Notes: generated by a model from the sequence alone, not told the origin. 64,000 nucleotides of DNA from Paragorgia papillata (GCA_035771165.1 JAWNZC010000351.1:6177001-6241000); one strand, 5' to 3'; positions 1 to 12,780 are shown, counted from the first letter of the stretch. Translations and numbers: made by a program.

Positions 1-343
1 TATTTAACAGTTATACCATGAGCTCGAGTTGTATATGAGCTCATAGCCAACGAGGCGCTTCGCCGAGTTCAGCTTCGAAATGTTGTATAAATGTTCAGTC
101 GAGAGGCAAAAAATGTGTTAAGCAGATCAACAAAAAAGATTAAAAGGTACCTTTATGAAGTCAAAAGGTGGGTCAGTGGTTTATATTAGCGTTGCTGTCG
201 TGAAAAAGGTTTTGATTTCATGCAAAACTGAAACTGAAACACCTTCGGCAGTGAAACTAAATTACTTAGTTGGTTGTTTTTTAAAAAAAACATGCTTTTT
301 ACTACTCCAAATGCTTATCTAAATCAAAAACGTCTCTTTACTG
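1..343. repeat. Dispersed repeat family R1, copy 1 (left part)
   Basis: This stretch matches 30626-31120 closely (shared start TATTTAACAGTTATACCATG, then the tract from TTCGAAAT to TCTTTACTGG). Copy 1 lacks about 145 bp present in copy 2 (around 30692-30840). The family resumes at about 3808, after the LINE region. It is probably a non-autonomous DNA element. Confidence 0.75.
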
Positions 344-559
344 GCGTCCCCAAATTGTGCTTTGTTTTGCTCGGAATTTGGGATGCATATTTTAACTAGT
401 AAACCTTGATATCTTCTTTTAAAATGAGTAAGAATAGACGGGCATTTTGTCGTATTGTGGCTTTGTCGTATTTACAGACAATTCGATTATCATTTTAGGC
501 TGTAGTAATCCCAAACTTTGAATATACTCGGGTTTTTTAAGCTTGTCAATTGCAACCAG

Positions 560-3500
560 GTTGTTATGCTCACGCCATCAAGTTTCCAATCCAGTCTTTT
601 TACTATCCATGGTTATATGTATGACTAGTACTAGTACAATTATTATAGTTAAAAAGTTGTTTAAGAGGTCCAGTTAATTTATTGTCTTTTGCAAATTTCT
701 TACATATATCGTCTCTTCTCTTAACTAATGTTTTGAGACCAGCTCTAATCAGCGACTCTTCATATGAAGTATCAGGATTAATTATTTTCATTGCTCTCTT
801 TTGTACCCTTTCTATTTTGGCACTTAAGTAGTCAGGGATTGCAGACCATACTGGGGCTGCATATTCGAGAATTGGTCTGACTAAACTGCAATATACCGTT
901 ACTAGTTGTGGACACCCAATCCTTGCCTTTCGTAATATACGCAGGATATAGAGTCAACTCTCTTGTTAGCTTTCTTGATATACTCGCAGTGGAAGTTCCA
1001 AGATAGATCGTTACTTATATAAACACCTAGTAATTTGTACGAGGTAACAGTTCCTATAGTAGATTCTCCAATTCGTAATAAGTCATGAAATGGTAATCTA
1101 TACTGAAGAAAATCGATAACCATCTCTTTGCACTTCTTTGGATTTAATCGCATACCTCTTGTATTACTGAGCATAGTCGTAAATATCGTTGACCAAAAAC
1201 CGCGTTATACTCGGTGAACATCTAGGAATTATTTCAATGGTGGTTAAATCGTCCACAAATTTAATTCTAAAATTCCAATCCTGAATTAAGCTGTTTATCA
1301 ACACAGCGAATAGGATCGATGGGACCCAATTTGGTGCCTTGGGGTATACCACTTCGTATCACGAATACGTACACATTGTTTTCTCCCCGTTAAAAATGCC
1401 CTGATCCACCTTACTATTGTAGGACGCACCTCTAATTTTTCCAACTCGGTAATTAAGATATTATGACCAACTAAATCAAATCCTTTACTAAAGTCGGCAA
1501 AGAATGCTCGAACTGTGCAACCACCTCTATCGAGAGCTTCTAGGATATTGTGTCATAAGAAAATTAGCGCTTGTGTTGTCGAGCGGCCTTTAATTGCAAA
1601 TTAGTATGGATCAATCTTAGAGCTAATGTCGCTCAATAAAGATTCCAAAGTAAAACTCCCGATTATTTTTGCTATTTGGGGCGTCAGTGATATTGGACGG
1701 AGGTCTTCTTCTATGGTTTTCGGTGGCATACATTTGGGAATATTTTTCCTTGTCTCAGGGTAGTATTATAAATGTCGGATAAAACTGGCGATAATTCAAA
1801 AGCAAAGTCTCTAAGTATCCTGTTGGAGATATTATCGGGACCAAGTGATTTGTGACATTTAATTTTCTTTAAGGCAATGTACACTTTATGCGAGTCAACC
1901 AGTATATCAGATGTACACTCTATAGTTGGATAGTTATACTTGGACACGGCTCTAGCGGTTGAAATTCTGCGGACAAATTCACGAAGTAGTTGTTAATGTT
2001 CTCAGCTAATTCATTTATGGTAGAAGCTGCATCACTCAACAATTGTTCAGGTCATTCCATTTGACTTGAATTACAGCCAAGCTTTCTAACTTCTTTCCAC
2101 CATTTGGAGATGTTATGGTCTTTAATATTATGAACTTTGTTCTTATAGTACGCTTCTTTGCAGGTTCTAACCTCCCATTGTACTTTATTACGCCAGATTT
2201 TAAATACACGGGACTGTTTTCCATATTTTGCAAGTGATGTTTGTCTCTTAGAAATTAAGGATTTCAACTTGTTTGAGATCCATGGTTTATCCTGAGTGCA
2301 TGCTTTTTGCTTTTTCAAAGGTAGGAGTGCATTTACGGCATTCATTATCTCATCATAAAAGAGCTTGAATTTATTTTCACAACTATCCTGATCGAAAACG
2401 TCACACCATGATTTGTTACATATCCATTTGTTACATATCCATCTACCGAAAGCACGTATGTTGCTATCTTTCATTTCTCTCTTAGGGCCTGTTTATATGG
2501 AGCCAAGTTACCCGGCTAGCCGAGTTACTCGGTAAACAGAGTTACCCACCATGTATAGAAATACAAAGCTATCCCGGCAGAGTGTTTATATGAGACAGGC
2601 GGGTAACTCGGCTAGCCGAGATCCCGGCAAAACAGCCGAGATCTCGGCATGCCGGGATGAAAATATTCCCATATGAACACTCTCTTGCCGGGTAACTCGG
2701 CTAGCTGAGTTGAATTCGTGACAACAGCGCACGCGCCACTTATGAAGACAATCGGACACTACTCATGGAATGTGAAACCATTATAATGCGTGGGCGTCTT
2801 TGCCGAGTAACTCGTCTCATATAAACACTCATCTTTTTTCAGCTCGGCTTGCCGGGTAACTCGCCTAGCCAGGTAACTCGGCTCCATATAAACAGGCCCT
2901 TAAAGGCAAGCCTTCTTTCCCCAGTTATTTTCGTTCGATCCATATCTATTGATATTAATATGAACTGAGAAATGGTCGCTTCTACCAATATTTGGGAGTT
3001 GTAATGGTTTGTTGAAAAGTTTGGGTTTGTTTACAAGACACCAGTCTAATATTTTTTTACCTCTTGTTGGAACTTTAACCAGCTTTGTCAAAGCGGAACC
3101 TCTTGTTATAGTGGACAGTTTTAAATTAGTACTGTTGGGGTTAAAATCACCAGTGAGAATAATAGTAGTCAGGAGTCCGGATACTTGTTAAGAAAAAAAT
3201 CAACGTTAGAATTTATATGTTCAGCTAATAGCTCATTATCTTCTGCTTTTGACGACGGTGGGAGATAGAGTACTCCAACTAGAATTGTGGAAGTATGACG
3301 TGGAAGACGAAATGGTTTAAGATGGATCCACAAGGTCTCGAGACCAGGTGATTCAAGACTAGTTAGTCTTTCTGCAGGAATTGAATAATGTATGTAAGCA
3401 CAAATTCCACCGCCCGCACTTTTATTACAGTTTGCCGTTTTTGACAATTTTCACTTGCTGTCTCAAGGACTTTTGTCCAGGATTGTTGTTCCCAGAGCCT
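560..3500 (-). mobile_element. Degenerate CR1/L2-like LINE (endonuclease + reverse transcriptase)
   Basis: Reading the minus strand from about 3500 to 600 gives, in order: AP-endonuclease pieces (GGGICAYIHYSIPAERL, then GRSDHFSVHI at 2900-3091), the endonuclease-RT linker (2052-2474, KPWISNKLKSLISKR), RT fingers (KCHKSLGPDNISNRIL at 1711-1947), the palm motif FVDDLTTIE (1164-1352), and the thumb/C-terminal part (LGVYISNDLSWNFHCEYI at 902-1174; 603-791). Frames change repeatedly, so the element is dead. A MITE interrupts it at 2485-2899, and the LINE itself splits repeat R1. Confidence 0.85.
2485..2899. mobile_element. 415-bp MITE, TIR GGGCCTGTTTATATGGAG, TSD TTA
   Basis: The terminal inverted repeats GGGCCTGTTTATATGGAG..CTCCATATAAACAGGCCC are flanked by TTA on both sides (2482-2484 and 2900-2902). 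Inside are many short direct and inverted copies of GGTAACTCGGCTAGCCGAG. A 3-bp TWA duplication and TIR style fit PIF/Harbinger. It sits inside the LINE coding region, whose reading frames stop exactly at its edges. The same family bounds the 3.84-kb element at 48152. Confidence 0.85.
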
Positions 3501-3807
3501 GCGACCTTTTGGCCACGACTATTTAGAGAATCAGAGACTCTTGTTTTCTCTAGGTCCCAGTTTCTTAAGTATTAACTGTCATTATTGTAGACTTGTTGTC
3601 AACCATAATCATCTTCGCTATAGTTCGAAAATAAGGGGAAATACTCTTGTTTACCAATAAATAATATCAGCATGTTTTACAAAGGTTTCGACAAGGTATT
3701 GCTTGTACGAATATGGCCTTTCTTTACTTCCAAATCATCAACCGGATATTTGACGAGAGCGTAAATTTGGCTGGTGTAATGAAGGGTGTACGTCGTACGA
3801 TGTACCG

Positions 3808-4145
3808 AGTTTCTTTGTTGGGCAACAAATTAATATCAACTCGTTAATTTAGTCGGGTTTTTGAAGTAAAAAGACGTAATTTTTCGGTGAATTTTACCAT
3901 TTAACATGCTAAATTGTGTATTTGTTAATGTATTTTTACACAATATTTTTTTTTTATACATTGGTTTGAGGGTGTTGATGTTTTTCTGTATAAAAATTCG
4001 TCAATTTCAACTCTTTTCGGCAGTTTAAAAAAACATGCCGCCATCTTGTTTTTCCTCTACTAGCAGGATATGAGCTGATAGCCTGGTAGTAGGGAACCAA
4101 TCAGATTACGCAAAAGATCATATCCGATAGCATGCTATATAATAA
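3808..4145. repeat. Repeat R1, copy 1 (right part)
   Basis: From CTTTGTTGGGCAACAAATTAA to GCATGCTATATAATAAA this matches 31165-31505 almost base for base, including GCCGCCATCTTGTTTTTCC. With 1-343 it forms one copy split by the LINE. Confidence 0.75.
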
Positions 4146-4331
4146 ACACAGATAGTTTATACTACTATCTGTGTATAAAAAGCCAAATATACAAACTCTT
4201 CCAAGTTGTCTTTTTACTGCAATTTTAAATCTGAATACAAATTGGAAGAATATCTTACAAATATAAAAAATAGGCATGCCCAGGTCTACTGCGTTTAATG
4301 CCTCAGTATAGCTGCTATGGTAAAAACAATG

Positions 4332-4465
4332 ATGCAACTGTGTACTTGTAACAACCTTGTATTCGTAGCTGAACAAGATTCTTGAAAAAATTGATGGAAT
4401 TGTATAGTTGTAACAACCTTGTATTCAGATCTAGAGCTGAACAAGATTTTTGACAAAATTGTCTA
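4332..4465. repeat. Two tandem copies of a ~65-bp unit
   Basis: The run TTGTAACAACCTTGTATTC.. followed by AGCTGAACAAGATT occurs twice back to back (4346 and 4406 regions), with minor differences. Confidence 0.6.
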
Positions 4466-4564
4466 CTGTATGCTCACAGGCCATGCTGTGTTTTAACTTT
4501 GATAAAGAACTCAGACACTCAGAGTAAAGCCAGCAAGGCACAGAAGGCTAAGTGCTAATAACTC

Positions 4565-4680
4565 TACTCATATCTGGCATGAGTTCCAAGCCCGGACAGG
4601 TGAATGGTCACCCATTCAAATACTAACTCAATCCAAATGGGCTTTACTCCGGTCCTCAGTGGTGAGAGGCAGTGCACTAA
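4565..4680 (-). repeat. Diverged 5S rRNA-derived SINE fragment
   Basis: On the minus strand it reads GTTAGTATTTGAATGGGTGACC, a diverged form of the 5S rRNA 3' half (GGTTAGTACTTGGATGGG..GACC). The flanks match the better preserved copy at 48440-48515 (CATGAGT..CCAAGCCCG). The 5S origin is inferred from that better copy. Confidence 0.5.
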
Positions 4681-5099
4681 TAGCTTGACTATTAAAGCTA
4701 TGGCACTAAAAGCTAGTCATAAAGTATGGTAGTAAAGCTTTAAGTAGGTCAATCAAATTAACATAACTATATAGCAAATCACAAAATTTGACTTAATTGA
4801 CTAATTTAATACAGTATTAAAATATTTTCGTTACAACAATTTGTCAAACAATAATGCAGTCTAGTTAGAAGATTAAAAAAATCGCTTGAGATAACAAGCA
4901 TCTCGAGTATTACTGCTGTAAAATTTAATAGTGAAAAAGATGTCCAGCAAATTATGTCATCAAAATTATAAGACAACCATACATTAATTGTTCTTCAAGA
5001 TATATGCATACATGCAGTAAAAGGTACAATAAATGTTTGCACATTCATAACACAGATTTTGCATGACATTGACAGCTGCAGCATACATTTTTAACTCCA

Positions 5100-5430
5100 T
5101 TAAGTATAGGTTAGTTACCTCAACCGAGGTAACTAAGTAAGTTATTAACGGAGGGCCGAAAACCTTATTAGTACATTATCACCGAGGTTGCCTAAGAAAA
5201 CTGTTCGTTATCACAGAGATTGTCTAAAAACACTTCGGTCGCGATGATAAATCCTTTATCACATTTGTGACTATGGATTAAAGCTTATTTTCCCAACCAC
5301 GCATAAATCAAGTTAATTGCCCCGGGCTAATATATATTAGCCCGGGGCAATTAACTTGTCGGGAGTTACTATTAAAAATAAACAACCGCGGTACATCAAA
5401 GAAAACCGAGGTGATAATGTAGCTAATACT
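5100..5430. repeat. Fold-back element with a perfect 50-bp central palindrome
   Basis: 5309-5358 is a perfect palindrome (25-bp arms CAAGTTAATTGCCCCGGGCT + AATAT). Outer matches (CATTATCACCGAGG at about 5175 and CCGAGGTGATAATG at 5408) suggest a larger inverted-repeat element. No coding signal is seen from 4150 to 6040 beyond repeats. Confidence 0.6.
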
Positions 5431-6045
5431 GTATATAGACTTGCCAGTTACTGACATTTGACTATTTGTCATCTACATCGACAATATGTTATTTAATAGC
5501 ATATTTTGCTCGTGGACTACCATAGGTTTTGGGCATTGTTGCTTGACCATGAAGCTAACTTTGTTTTCTTAGAAGAAGGTCATCCATTTCTATTCGGCAT
5601 CGCAGTCTTGTCAGTTTACGAAGCTCGATCAAACATGTTGGCCATATAAATTGCCTCGTCTGAATATTAAATTGTCCACGCAACGACTCGATTAATTTGC
5701 TTTCAAAAACTTTTATCATCATTCCAACAACGTCCAGCACATCACAATCAAGAATTGACTACGATTCATACTTAAAATACTTACTAAATTTGTAAAAACT
5801 TCCTCTTGCGACCATGCTGTCAACAATGACTTATGAAATACTTGGTGTACAGTAGTTATTTTGGCTTCGGTGGTCTGTCGTGAGTCATTCGTTTTATTCT
5901 ATGTTTTGATTGGCTCCGAAGGCATTCTTTTGTTAACTTACCTTAAGCTTACCTTACATTACACGCACGGCAGCAATGTATCTACTTGCGCATGCGCAGT
6001 AGATACAAAAACCATCACAGAGAAAAACATTTAGTCAATTTCGTG

Positions 6046-6632
6046 TCAGCGGCCATAAACTTCAAATTGAATATGGTCGCTACCACAAAATCCATCGTGA
6101 GCTTCGCCTCTGCCAATTCTGTGATGCAAATGAAATAGAGGATGAATATCACTTTGCACTATCTTGTAAATACTATGAGCAAGATAGAAACAATTTAAAT
6201 GATATCTTACAAAATGATTTTTGTATAAATTTGCATTGTCAAGCTGAAAATGAATTGCTACATATAATGTCATCTAATGATACAAAATTAATGAATATAT
6301 TTTCAAAATGTATTTTATTGTGTTTTGTGAAGAGAGATCATTGCCTTGAAACCAGGAATGCTTCAAATGTTAACTCACGCACAGCCATTACAAACCAGGT
6401 GTTGGTTACTGTCTGGTATTATACTGTAGATACTCAATTTTTATTGATCTCTGTATTGATATTATTAATTTATTATACAGTAAATATAATCTATGTAATC
6501 TATGTAATCTATGTATTCTATGTATTGTAATGTAATTTATGTATTATGTTACCATTGTAATAGTTGCTTTAGCAATACCATGTAATAACTAGTTCATGCT
6601 AATAAAGCCATGTTTTACCGTTACCGTTACTA
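6046..6632 (+). mobile_element. LINE 3' end: zinc-knuckle C-terminus and tail
   Basis: An open frame from about 6052 reads GRYHKIHRELRLCQFCDANE and then DEYHFALSCKYYEQDR, the CxxC..H..C finger typical of the C-terminus of many metazoan LINE ORF2 proteins, followed by KCILLCFVKRD. Downstream are short tandem TCTATGTAA units, AATAAAGCCATG at 6601 and a terminal (TTACCG) repeat, typical of a LINE 3' end. It is truncated at the 5' end near 6046. Confidence 0.7.
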
Positions 6633-7039
6633 CTTGTATTTAAGGTTTGAAACTATAGTGACCTCTGATAAGTAATATTTGGCATTTCATTCAATTAAAC
6701 TATACGTCTTAGAGATTTTTGATGAAATTAAAGAAAAGATTCGAGTGTAAAACTCATGCAGATTACGACAAAACTGTTGATCGAACCTGCGACCTTGTGA
6801 TAATGCAGTGCGTGACCTGCACACTCAAATTTTTGCTTCACCAAAAATATCCCTAGAACACGAGCTTTGAGACAGGCACATTTGCACAACACCGATACCA
6901 AACAAACGTTTTCAAAATTAAAATTGTAGCTATCTAGATTTAATATGTGAAGCCATAACTTGGCCATATCTTCTATTTTGAATAAATATTTTAGAAAGTA
7001 CAATAAAGAAGTGTCATTTCAGGCTCGATCACCGGAAGC

Positions 7040-7185
7040 TTTTGAGAAGTAGGGCAGCCGAGCCCCATAGCCAGGCGCGTTGAATTTTAGGGAGATGCGA
7101 GGGCATGCATCCCAGAACATTTTAAAATCTAAAGTCTCTTGTCTTGATCTTAAATGCCATTTCCTGCATGTATCAAAGTTGTTTA
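7040..7185. repeat. Dispersed repeat R2, copy 1
   Basis: GGGCATGC..CCC..AAAATTTTAAAATCT then GCATTTCCTGCAT is shared with 15560-15620 and 61915-62000. All three carry the GGGGGCATGCxCCCC box next to AATTTT. The function is unknown. The stretch 6640-8260 holds no other recognised feature apart from a short copy of repeat R3 near 7970. Confidence 0.5.
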
Positions 7186-8264
7186 CGTTGGTGAACTTCG
7201 CCAGATGGGTGTGATCTAATGTAAATCAGCATAAACAAAGGATCTAGCTCATTATTATTAGATTCGGCACATGAAAAGTTCGACGTTTGAACTAAGTTTG
7301 AGGGACGGTTCATGACGTATGTATGCTGAGGATCGGATCGATAATTTATAACAAAATTTGTTCTTTTTTGAAAGCCCGTTTTGAAACTCACGAGTTTCAC
7401 ACATGCAATATTTAAACTCCCATGTGGAAATGTTGCCCATCCAAATTAAAAAAAAAGCAAAATCACAAAACTTTTATATCGTATACATGTATTGTACTTT
7501 TTAGAAGAACATCGATGTCAGCAAGAAAAAATGGCTAAAATGTGGGGCGGCCGCCCCTGCTCCGTCATCGGTCACGTAATTGTCATCTAGGGCTCAGAAT
7601 TATTTTCTAAGTAAATATTTGAGCTTGACAAACATCTACCGAACGTCTGTTATACATAGATGGTCATATTGCACAATTTGATGGCAACCTTTGTAACATC
7701 TGCTTATAAAGCTAAGCTTCTCGGCAGGGCACCACGTGATTTGCCAATATTTTGTACAAACTGCGTGCACAGAACTTTGATGTCACAAAATAGCAGCAGA
7801 ATGATGCATTTCAAAATTCTGAAGTTAGCCGTGCTGTAAACTATACTAAAGTATCGAATGTAGAATTTCCACAAGATGTTGCAGTTTTATTATAATCGTT
7901 GTCTACGATTTTAGGTCCAAAACATCGAGTGTGGTTACACTTTGAGGCCTGGACCTCTCCCTGTGCTGAATAAAATCGTCTGGCGTTAGCCAGAATAAAC
8001 CTTAAAGACTCGTCTTCATGCTTCAAAGTGTTAACGCCTCTGGAGTAGATCCGCTTTTATCTCTACAAAATAATTTTGAAGATGGTGGATTGGATTATAA
8101 TGATAATTATCGCGTGTTTAGTGTTTACATCGCATTTTTCTTATCAATATTTACCCAAAACTACAATATTTTTTTCCATGGTAAAGATAGCTGAAGCAGC
8201 TTAGCTTGTTTTAAGATAAGCAAATAGCATATACAATACAAAAATTCAATTTGTTGCACGAACA

Positions 8265-8337
8265 ATGTCTGTAGTCTACTGGAGCTTCACATTACTCATT
8301 CTTTTTACCCAAGGAAGAACGTCAACCGTTTCACAAG
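8265..8337 (+). CDS. RTK exon 1: signal peptide
   Basis: The ATG at 8265 opens a 24-codon exon, reading MSVVYWSFTLLILFTQG then a Ser/Thr-rich stretch, which is a classic cleavable signal peptide (hydrophobic WSFTLLILF core). It ends in phase 1 at AAG|GTATTG, and the split Gly/Asp codon is completed by exon 2. A start at the very first codon of a secretory leader, with the correct phase into the Ig exons, supports both the start codon and the first-exon assignment. Intron 1 is 4964 bp. Confidence 0.8.
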
Positions 8338-9559
8338 GTATTGTCATGAATTATTAACTATAGGTCTAAACAAAACCACAGGTTTTTACGGACAATATAT
8401 TTACAACGAAAATAGCAGAAATAAAAAACAAAATCTTATAGGGCCGATATGCCGACCCAGTTTTGTTGTCTTGAGTTTTTCGCCAATGGTGAATACATAT
8501 TTTTAAAAGACAGAGGAGTGTACTTAATTTCTTAAGTAAGAATCTTTAGGTTAAAGGTTTCGATGGGACTCAATTTAAGGGAAGGAAAGGCCATGCGAAA
8601 GTCACTGCCGGCCGTTTTGCATGTTTTATTTCTGACTTTCAATATTCATGCAGTAATAAAACGCCAACTGGCTTTCAGTAAAGCAAATATTTTAGGTTGA
8701 AATTTTTCATATAAAATTGACGCGTGTGGGTCACGCCAATTAATAAGTCATAAATCTAAGATGTGGCATTATATTCCTATTTTCTGAACGCATAATAAGC
8801 ATGCAATGGTATTTAAAGAGGCTATAAAGTATATCGCAAATTCTCTCAGCAAATTTTCTCTTGATAATGATAAAACGTATAAGCTTTCAGTCAACGTACG
8901 TTTTCAAATAATTATTTTACTTTCGCTGGTTCGGTGTTTGAGACATTCGGTGATATCGACACTAGTTCAGTAAGCCAGGCCAAAAAAAATAAGTCGTATA
9001 TATATAAGATGTCGCATTAGTTGCTATAGCCATTAATAATTATACCACCTTTCCCCAGAATATTGGCACGGATATCCACTGAGGCTACATATATAGTATA
9101 TATATTGTGAATTATCTATAAGCGAATTTTTTCAGCAACGCGATTACAAAATGATATATCTTCAGAATATACAGGAACAGGTAGTTAAATCATGTTAAAT
9201 CATTGCAGAAAAAGTCCGAGAAACCTTAGGCCTATACTTATGTCATGTGTGGTAGTGTAAGTGTTCACTTACTCGGTCAGCTAATTTCTGGTCAAAGAAC
9301 GACTCATCACTGCGCGTAGCGTGTTAAACTGAAAAACACGATATTTTGCAGCAGTCTAGCTGATACGAGTCAAAACTCAGATATTTACATGCAGATTTAG
9401 ACTAATATATTTTTTCCTTATTAAGAGCAAAGTTATATCAAGTTTGATTTAATCATTACATATTGCACGGAAACAAGTGAACACCTGCAGCCATGCATGA
9501 TGTGTGCAAATACCGCGTTCGTTATCACTAAAGAGTAGTCTTAAGATCTACGACGCGGC

Positions 9560-10115
9560 CTTCTATAAAGAAAAGAAAAAAATATTGTATAATGAAAAGA
9601 AAGAGAATGAATAACTTGCAGTCTCAACAGTATTTTCAACACCGTGCTCGTTTGGTAAACATGGGAACCATTAAAACAACAGAGGGTAAAGGCAAAAGCA
9701 AAAATCATGTTTAAGATACTTAACAATATGGGGCCAGAATGTCTGAACAAACTATTTACTTTCAGGCAAGACGTCTTAAGTCACAATCTTCGTGACAGTT
9801 CTTCTAAATAAAGTGTATTTGCCACAACCACGAACAAACAATATGAAAAAAAGTCTTATGTTTGATGGCGCCTCAATATGGAATTCCCCACCATCAAACA
9901 TAAGAGACAGTAAATCCTTTTCAAGCTTTAAACGAAAAATTGCTACTTATGTTGACACAAACTAAGATTTTCTCTATATCTATGTAAATACCGAAACTAC
10001 AACCAATGTAATATAGCTGAGTACTGTTCTGTTATTTTCGTTCTGTTTGTAAATAATGTAATTTTGCTTATATTGCTTTACACGCCCATCGTGGAAACCA
10101 GCTTTTGCTGACGAT
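9560..10115 (+). mobile_element. LINE C-terminal fragment
   Basis: The frame reads MFKILNNMGPECLNKLFTF then, after a break, SLMFDGASIWNSPPSNIRDS and SFSSFKRKIATYVDTN ending in TAA (about 9963). This is the typical closing segment of CR1/L2/jockey-type reverse transcriptases. AATAAA-type signals follow near 10128-10145. It lies in intron 1 of the kinase gene, in sense orientation. Confidence 0.75.
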
Positions 10116-10248
10116 GCTAGCGTGGTTAAATAAATCTTAAATAAAACGTCACTTTGAGCATTGATTTTCATATCGTGATGAGAGCAACGTGAACACCCTG
10201 AGACCTGGAAGCTGTTGCTTAACTCTTTCACTGCTAGATTTCATCCTT

Positions 10249-10290
10249 TGACGAGTTAAATCGTCTGGCGTTAGCTAGAGTATAATAACT
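10249..10290. repeat. Short dispersed repeat R3 (GACGAGTAAAATCGTCTGGCG-type)
   Basis: The ~37-bp motif GACGAGTTAAATCGTCTGGC + GTTAGCTAGAG is also at 7966-7995 (partial), 21961-22003 and 22055-22092. Its first half is self-complementary (GACGAxTTxxATCGTC). Confidence 0.6.
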
Positions 10291-10512
10291 AGACTGTAGC
10301 AGTGAAAGTCAACGTTGACTTAATTCAGCCGAAACGCTACAATCAAATGCTTCAATTACAGTTGCATTTTAACATTTTAAAGGCCGCATCGTAGATGTTA
10401 AAGCTCCCACTATTAGTGAAGACGACTTCAACCGAGTTCAATCTTAAATCATTAATAATTCATGAACTTGGAAAACACAAAGAAAATCAGTATTGTTCAT
10501 GTCGGTGGTTTA

Positions 10513-10759
10513 GGGGCCGCTCATATTGAGGCGGGCTAGCCCAATTACCGGGCTGATTTTATGTCACGAAAATCTTTCTGTCAGACCACAAAAAAGAATT
10601 AGAATACCCTGTGTGTTATGCTAACAGAAGAACGAAGCCAATTTTGCTTTGTTATAGCATTCGACCTTTCTCAAATAGCTAGTCGTAATAAGATTTTCGT
10701 GACAAAAAATCAGCCCAATAACCGGGCTAGCCAGCCTCATGCCTCATATGAACAGCCCC
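10513..10759. mobile_element. 247-bp MITE, TIR GGGGC(C/T)G, TSD TTA
   Basis: The ends GGGGCCGCTCATATTGAGG and CCTCATATGAACAGCCCC are inverted and flanked by TTA on both sides. Inner inverted copies of AGCCC..ACCGGGCT(AG/GA) and of GTCACGAAAATCTT/AAGATTTTCGTGAC complete the fold-back. The TIR resembles that of the 3.68-kb element at 55931-59607. Confidence 0.75.
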
Positions 10760-11150
10760 TTATTAGATATCGAAAGAAGAAATTACATAAATTAAGCAAG
10801 CGGTCATCTCGATTTTCTCTTAAAATACTGATTTGTTTCAGATATACTACATCATACACTCGCAAGAATGTTTTATCAGAACATCGAAACACTAAGACGT
10901 TTGTTGAAAACTCCTCCTCGTGTATATTACATATTAGATATTACTTCACTTACTCTTAAACTTTTAAATCCACAAATGTCGCGCTATTATATAATTATTA
11001 TTATATGGCACGAATTACTTCCGGTAAAACCACGCGCTGTGATTGGTTGCTGACGTGCATGCGAGATTCTCCGGCGTAATGCCCGTGGGTGTTTTGATGA
11101 AGTTAAAGGAAGCGAAGACCAAGAAATACAAAATTGATTTTGTTCGATCT

Positions 11151-11246
11151 TTACGGTAAAATATCAAACCTCGGCCTTGAACGAATTCACGTCGCTATCG
11201 CTCGGTCAATACAGCAAGACCTCGGTTTGATATTTTACCGTAAAAA
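11151..11246. repeat. Inverted repeat hairpin
   Basis: ACGGTAAAATATCAAACCTC and GAGGTTTGATATTTTACCGT-type arms (11154 and 11221) flank about 45 bp. The GAACGAATTCACGTCGCTAT interior is unremarkable. Confidence 0.6.
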
Positions 11247-11639
11247 CCTCACTCTCGGTTATTAAGTAGTTATTATGTCACGCGGTTTCAGAGAGAGAAA
11301 AGCGTGCGCGCTTTTTGTCTAAACTGAAAGCAATTTAGATGATGATCTATATATATGCATAGCCATCAGAAATTGCAGACGCTATTGGCTCTCACTAGTG
11401 GTTGATTTACATATAGTTATACAACTTTTAAATGTATCTTTATGATGACGTAGCTAGTTTTAATATATATATACATTACCCTTAAAATCGAGTGGTACAC
11501 TTGTATTAAAATCGAGTATATTCGTATAGATTATAGGCATTTATATAGATCGTTACAAACGCAAAATCTTCGATTCTTAAAATATCTTAATTGATACTTA
11601 TTTTACTGTCTTATAGAAAGGTTTTAATAATTGCAACAT

Positions 11640-12780
11640 AGAACACAAAATGTATGAATTTCAAAAATCATTTTCTAGGGGAACTATGTCCTCTGGAACA
11701 GCGCTTTTTTCTCTTTACTCTCTACAATTTTGCCATGCTCGATTTCCAGTCGTATCTCGGGCCCCGGTACTTACCTCCCCCGAAAGAGACAGATGGGCGC
11801 GTGAGCCATACAGAACGTGTACTTGACGCTTTGCATGAATTAATTGCACGATGGTACCACATAGAAGCTGACTGAAATATAAGTGACTTGCCTGATCCTG
11901 TAGGCTAAATGCCGAAGATATAATGGCATTATTTAATCAGTTTCTCGAGAGCTTCTTGTTGTAAATATTTTAGACAATCAATCTTAAACGTTTCTAAAAT
12001 GCGATCGCACGCCTCACTCATCATCACTTTATTGATCGCCATTCGGAACTGACGAGGAAATTCATGCGGTCAGGCGTTCACTTGGGCTGCTGGCATGGAC
12101 GCCGAGCCTGAATCGAAGACTGAATATGTTGCATACTTCACACTGCTGGTGAACATATTTACGATCACGACAGTCGTCAGTCACATCTGATCGTTGTTTA
12201 ACTACAAAGTCAGCCAATCACTTTCAAAATCTACCAACAACGTGCAAGAACACCTTGATCAAAAGGCAAAGCTGTTCAACTTTTTCTCCAACTCCAAAAG
12301 CGAAAGGAGCAAAGAACTTGCAACATGCCTCATTCCACTCAGTCACACGGCTAAGTAAAAAGTGAAAAGTAAAAAGCAGAAGTAAAAAGTGAAAAAATGC
12401 AAGATCGTTCTATAGTAAGTTTCAGATGTCCTCCTCCTTATTCAAAAACGTATAAGAAATACTACTTACTAGTCGATGGATTAACGATATAAGTTAACAC
12501 ACGATCTAAATTAGAGATCTTCTGGCTATGCGTTCTAAATGTAAACGTGGTCACGAAAACATCGAAATACCTTCGAACCAGTCACGTCGTGAATAATAAT
12601 AAAAAGGACGGCTGTGGAAATAAACCTGGGAACAACACTTATATATTTCCTCATTCCATTTATAAAAAGACGTCCTCCTTGTCGTCCATGTCGTGTAATC
12701 TTAGCTGCGTCGGGTTTCTATAACACAAGAAAATAAACCTGATTATATTTTATTGCACGCTCTGTTACTATAATGATTGC
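11640..12780. other. Intron 1 stretch without a recognised gene
   Basis: It holds a 73-codon open frame (11654-11875, ending LDALHELIARWYHIEAD) that I do not recognise, with no splice context or start support, and otherwise AT-rich intron. The segment 12000-12350 has more balanced composition and could be decayed coding debris of a mobile element, but no family motif can be read. Confidence 0.3.

Noticed and set aside
11654..11875. Short frame resembling a secreted peptide precursor
   Set aside because: No signal peptide, no dibasic peptide repeats, and it sits in intron 1 of another gene.
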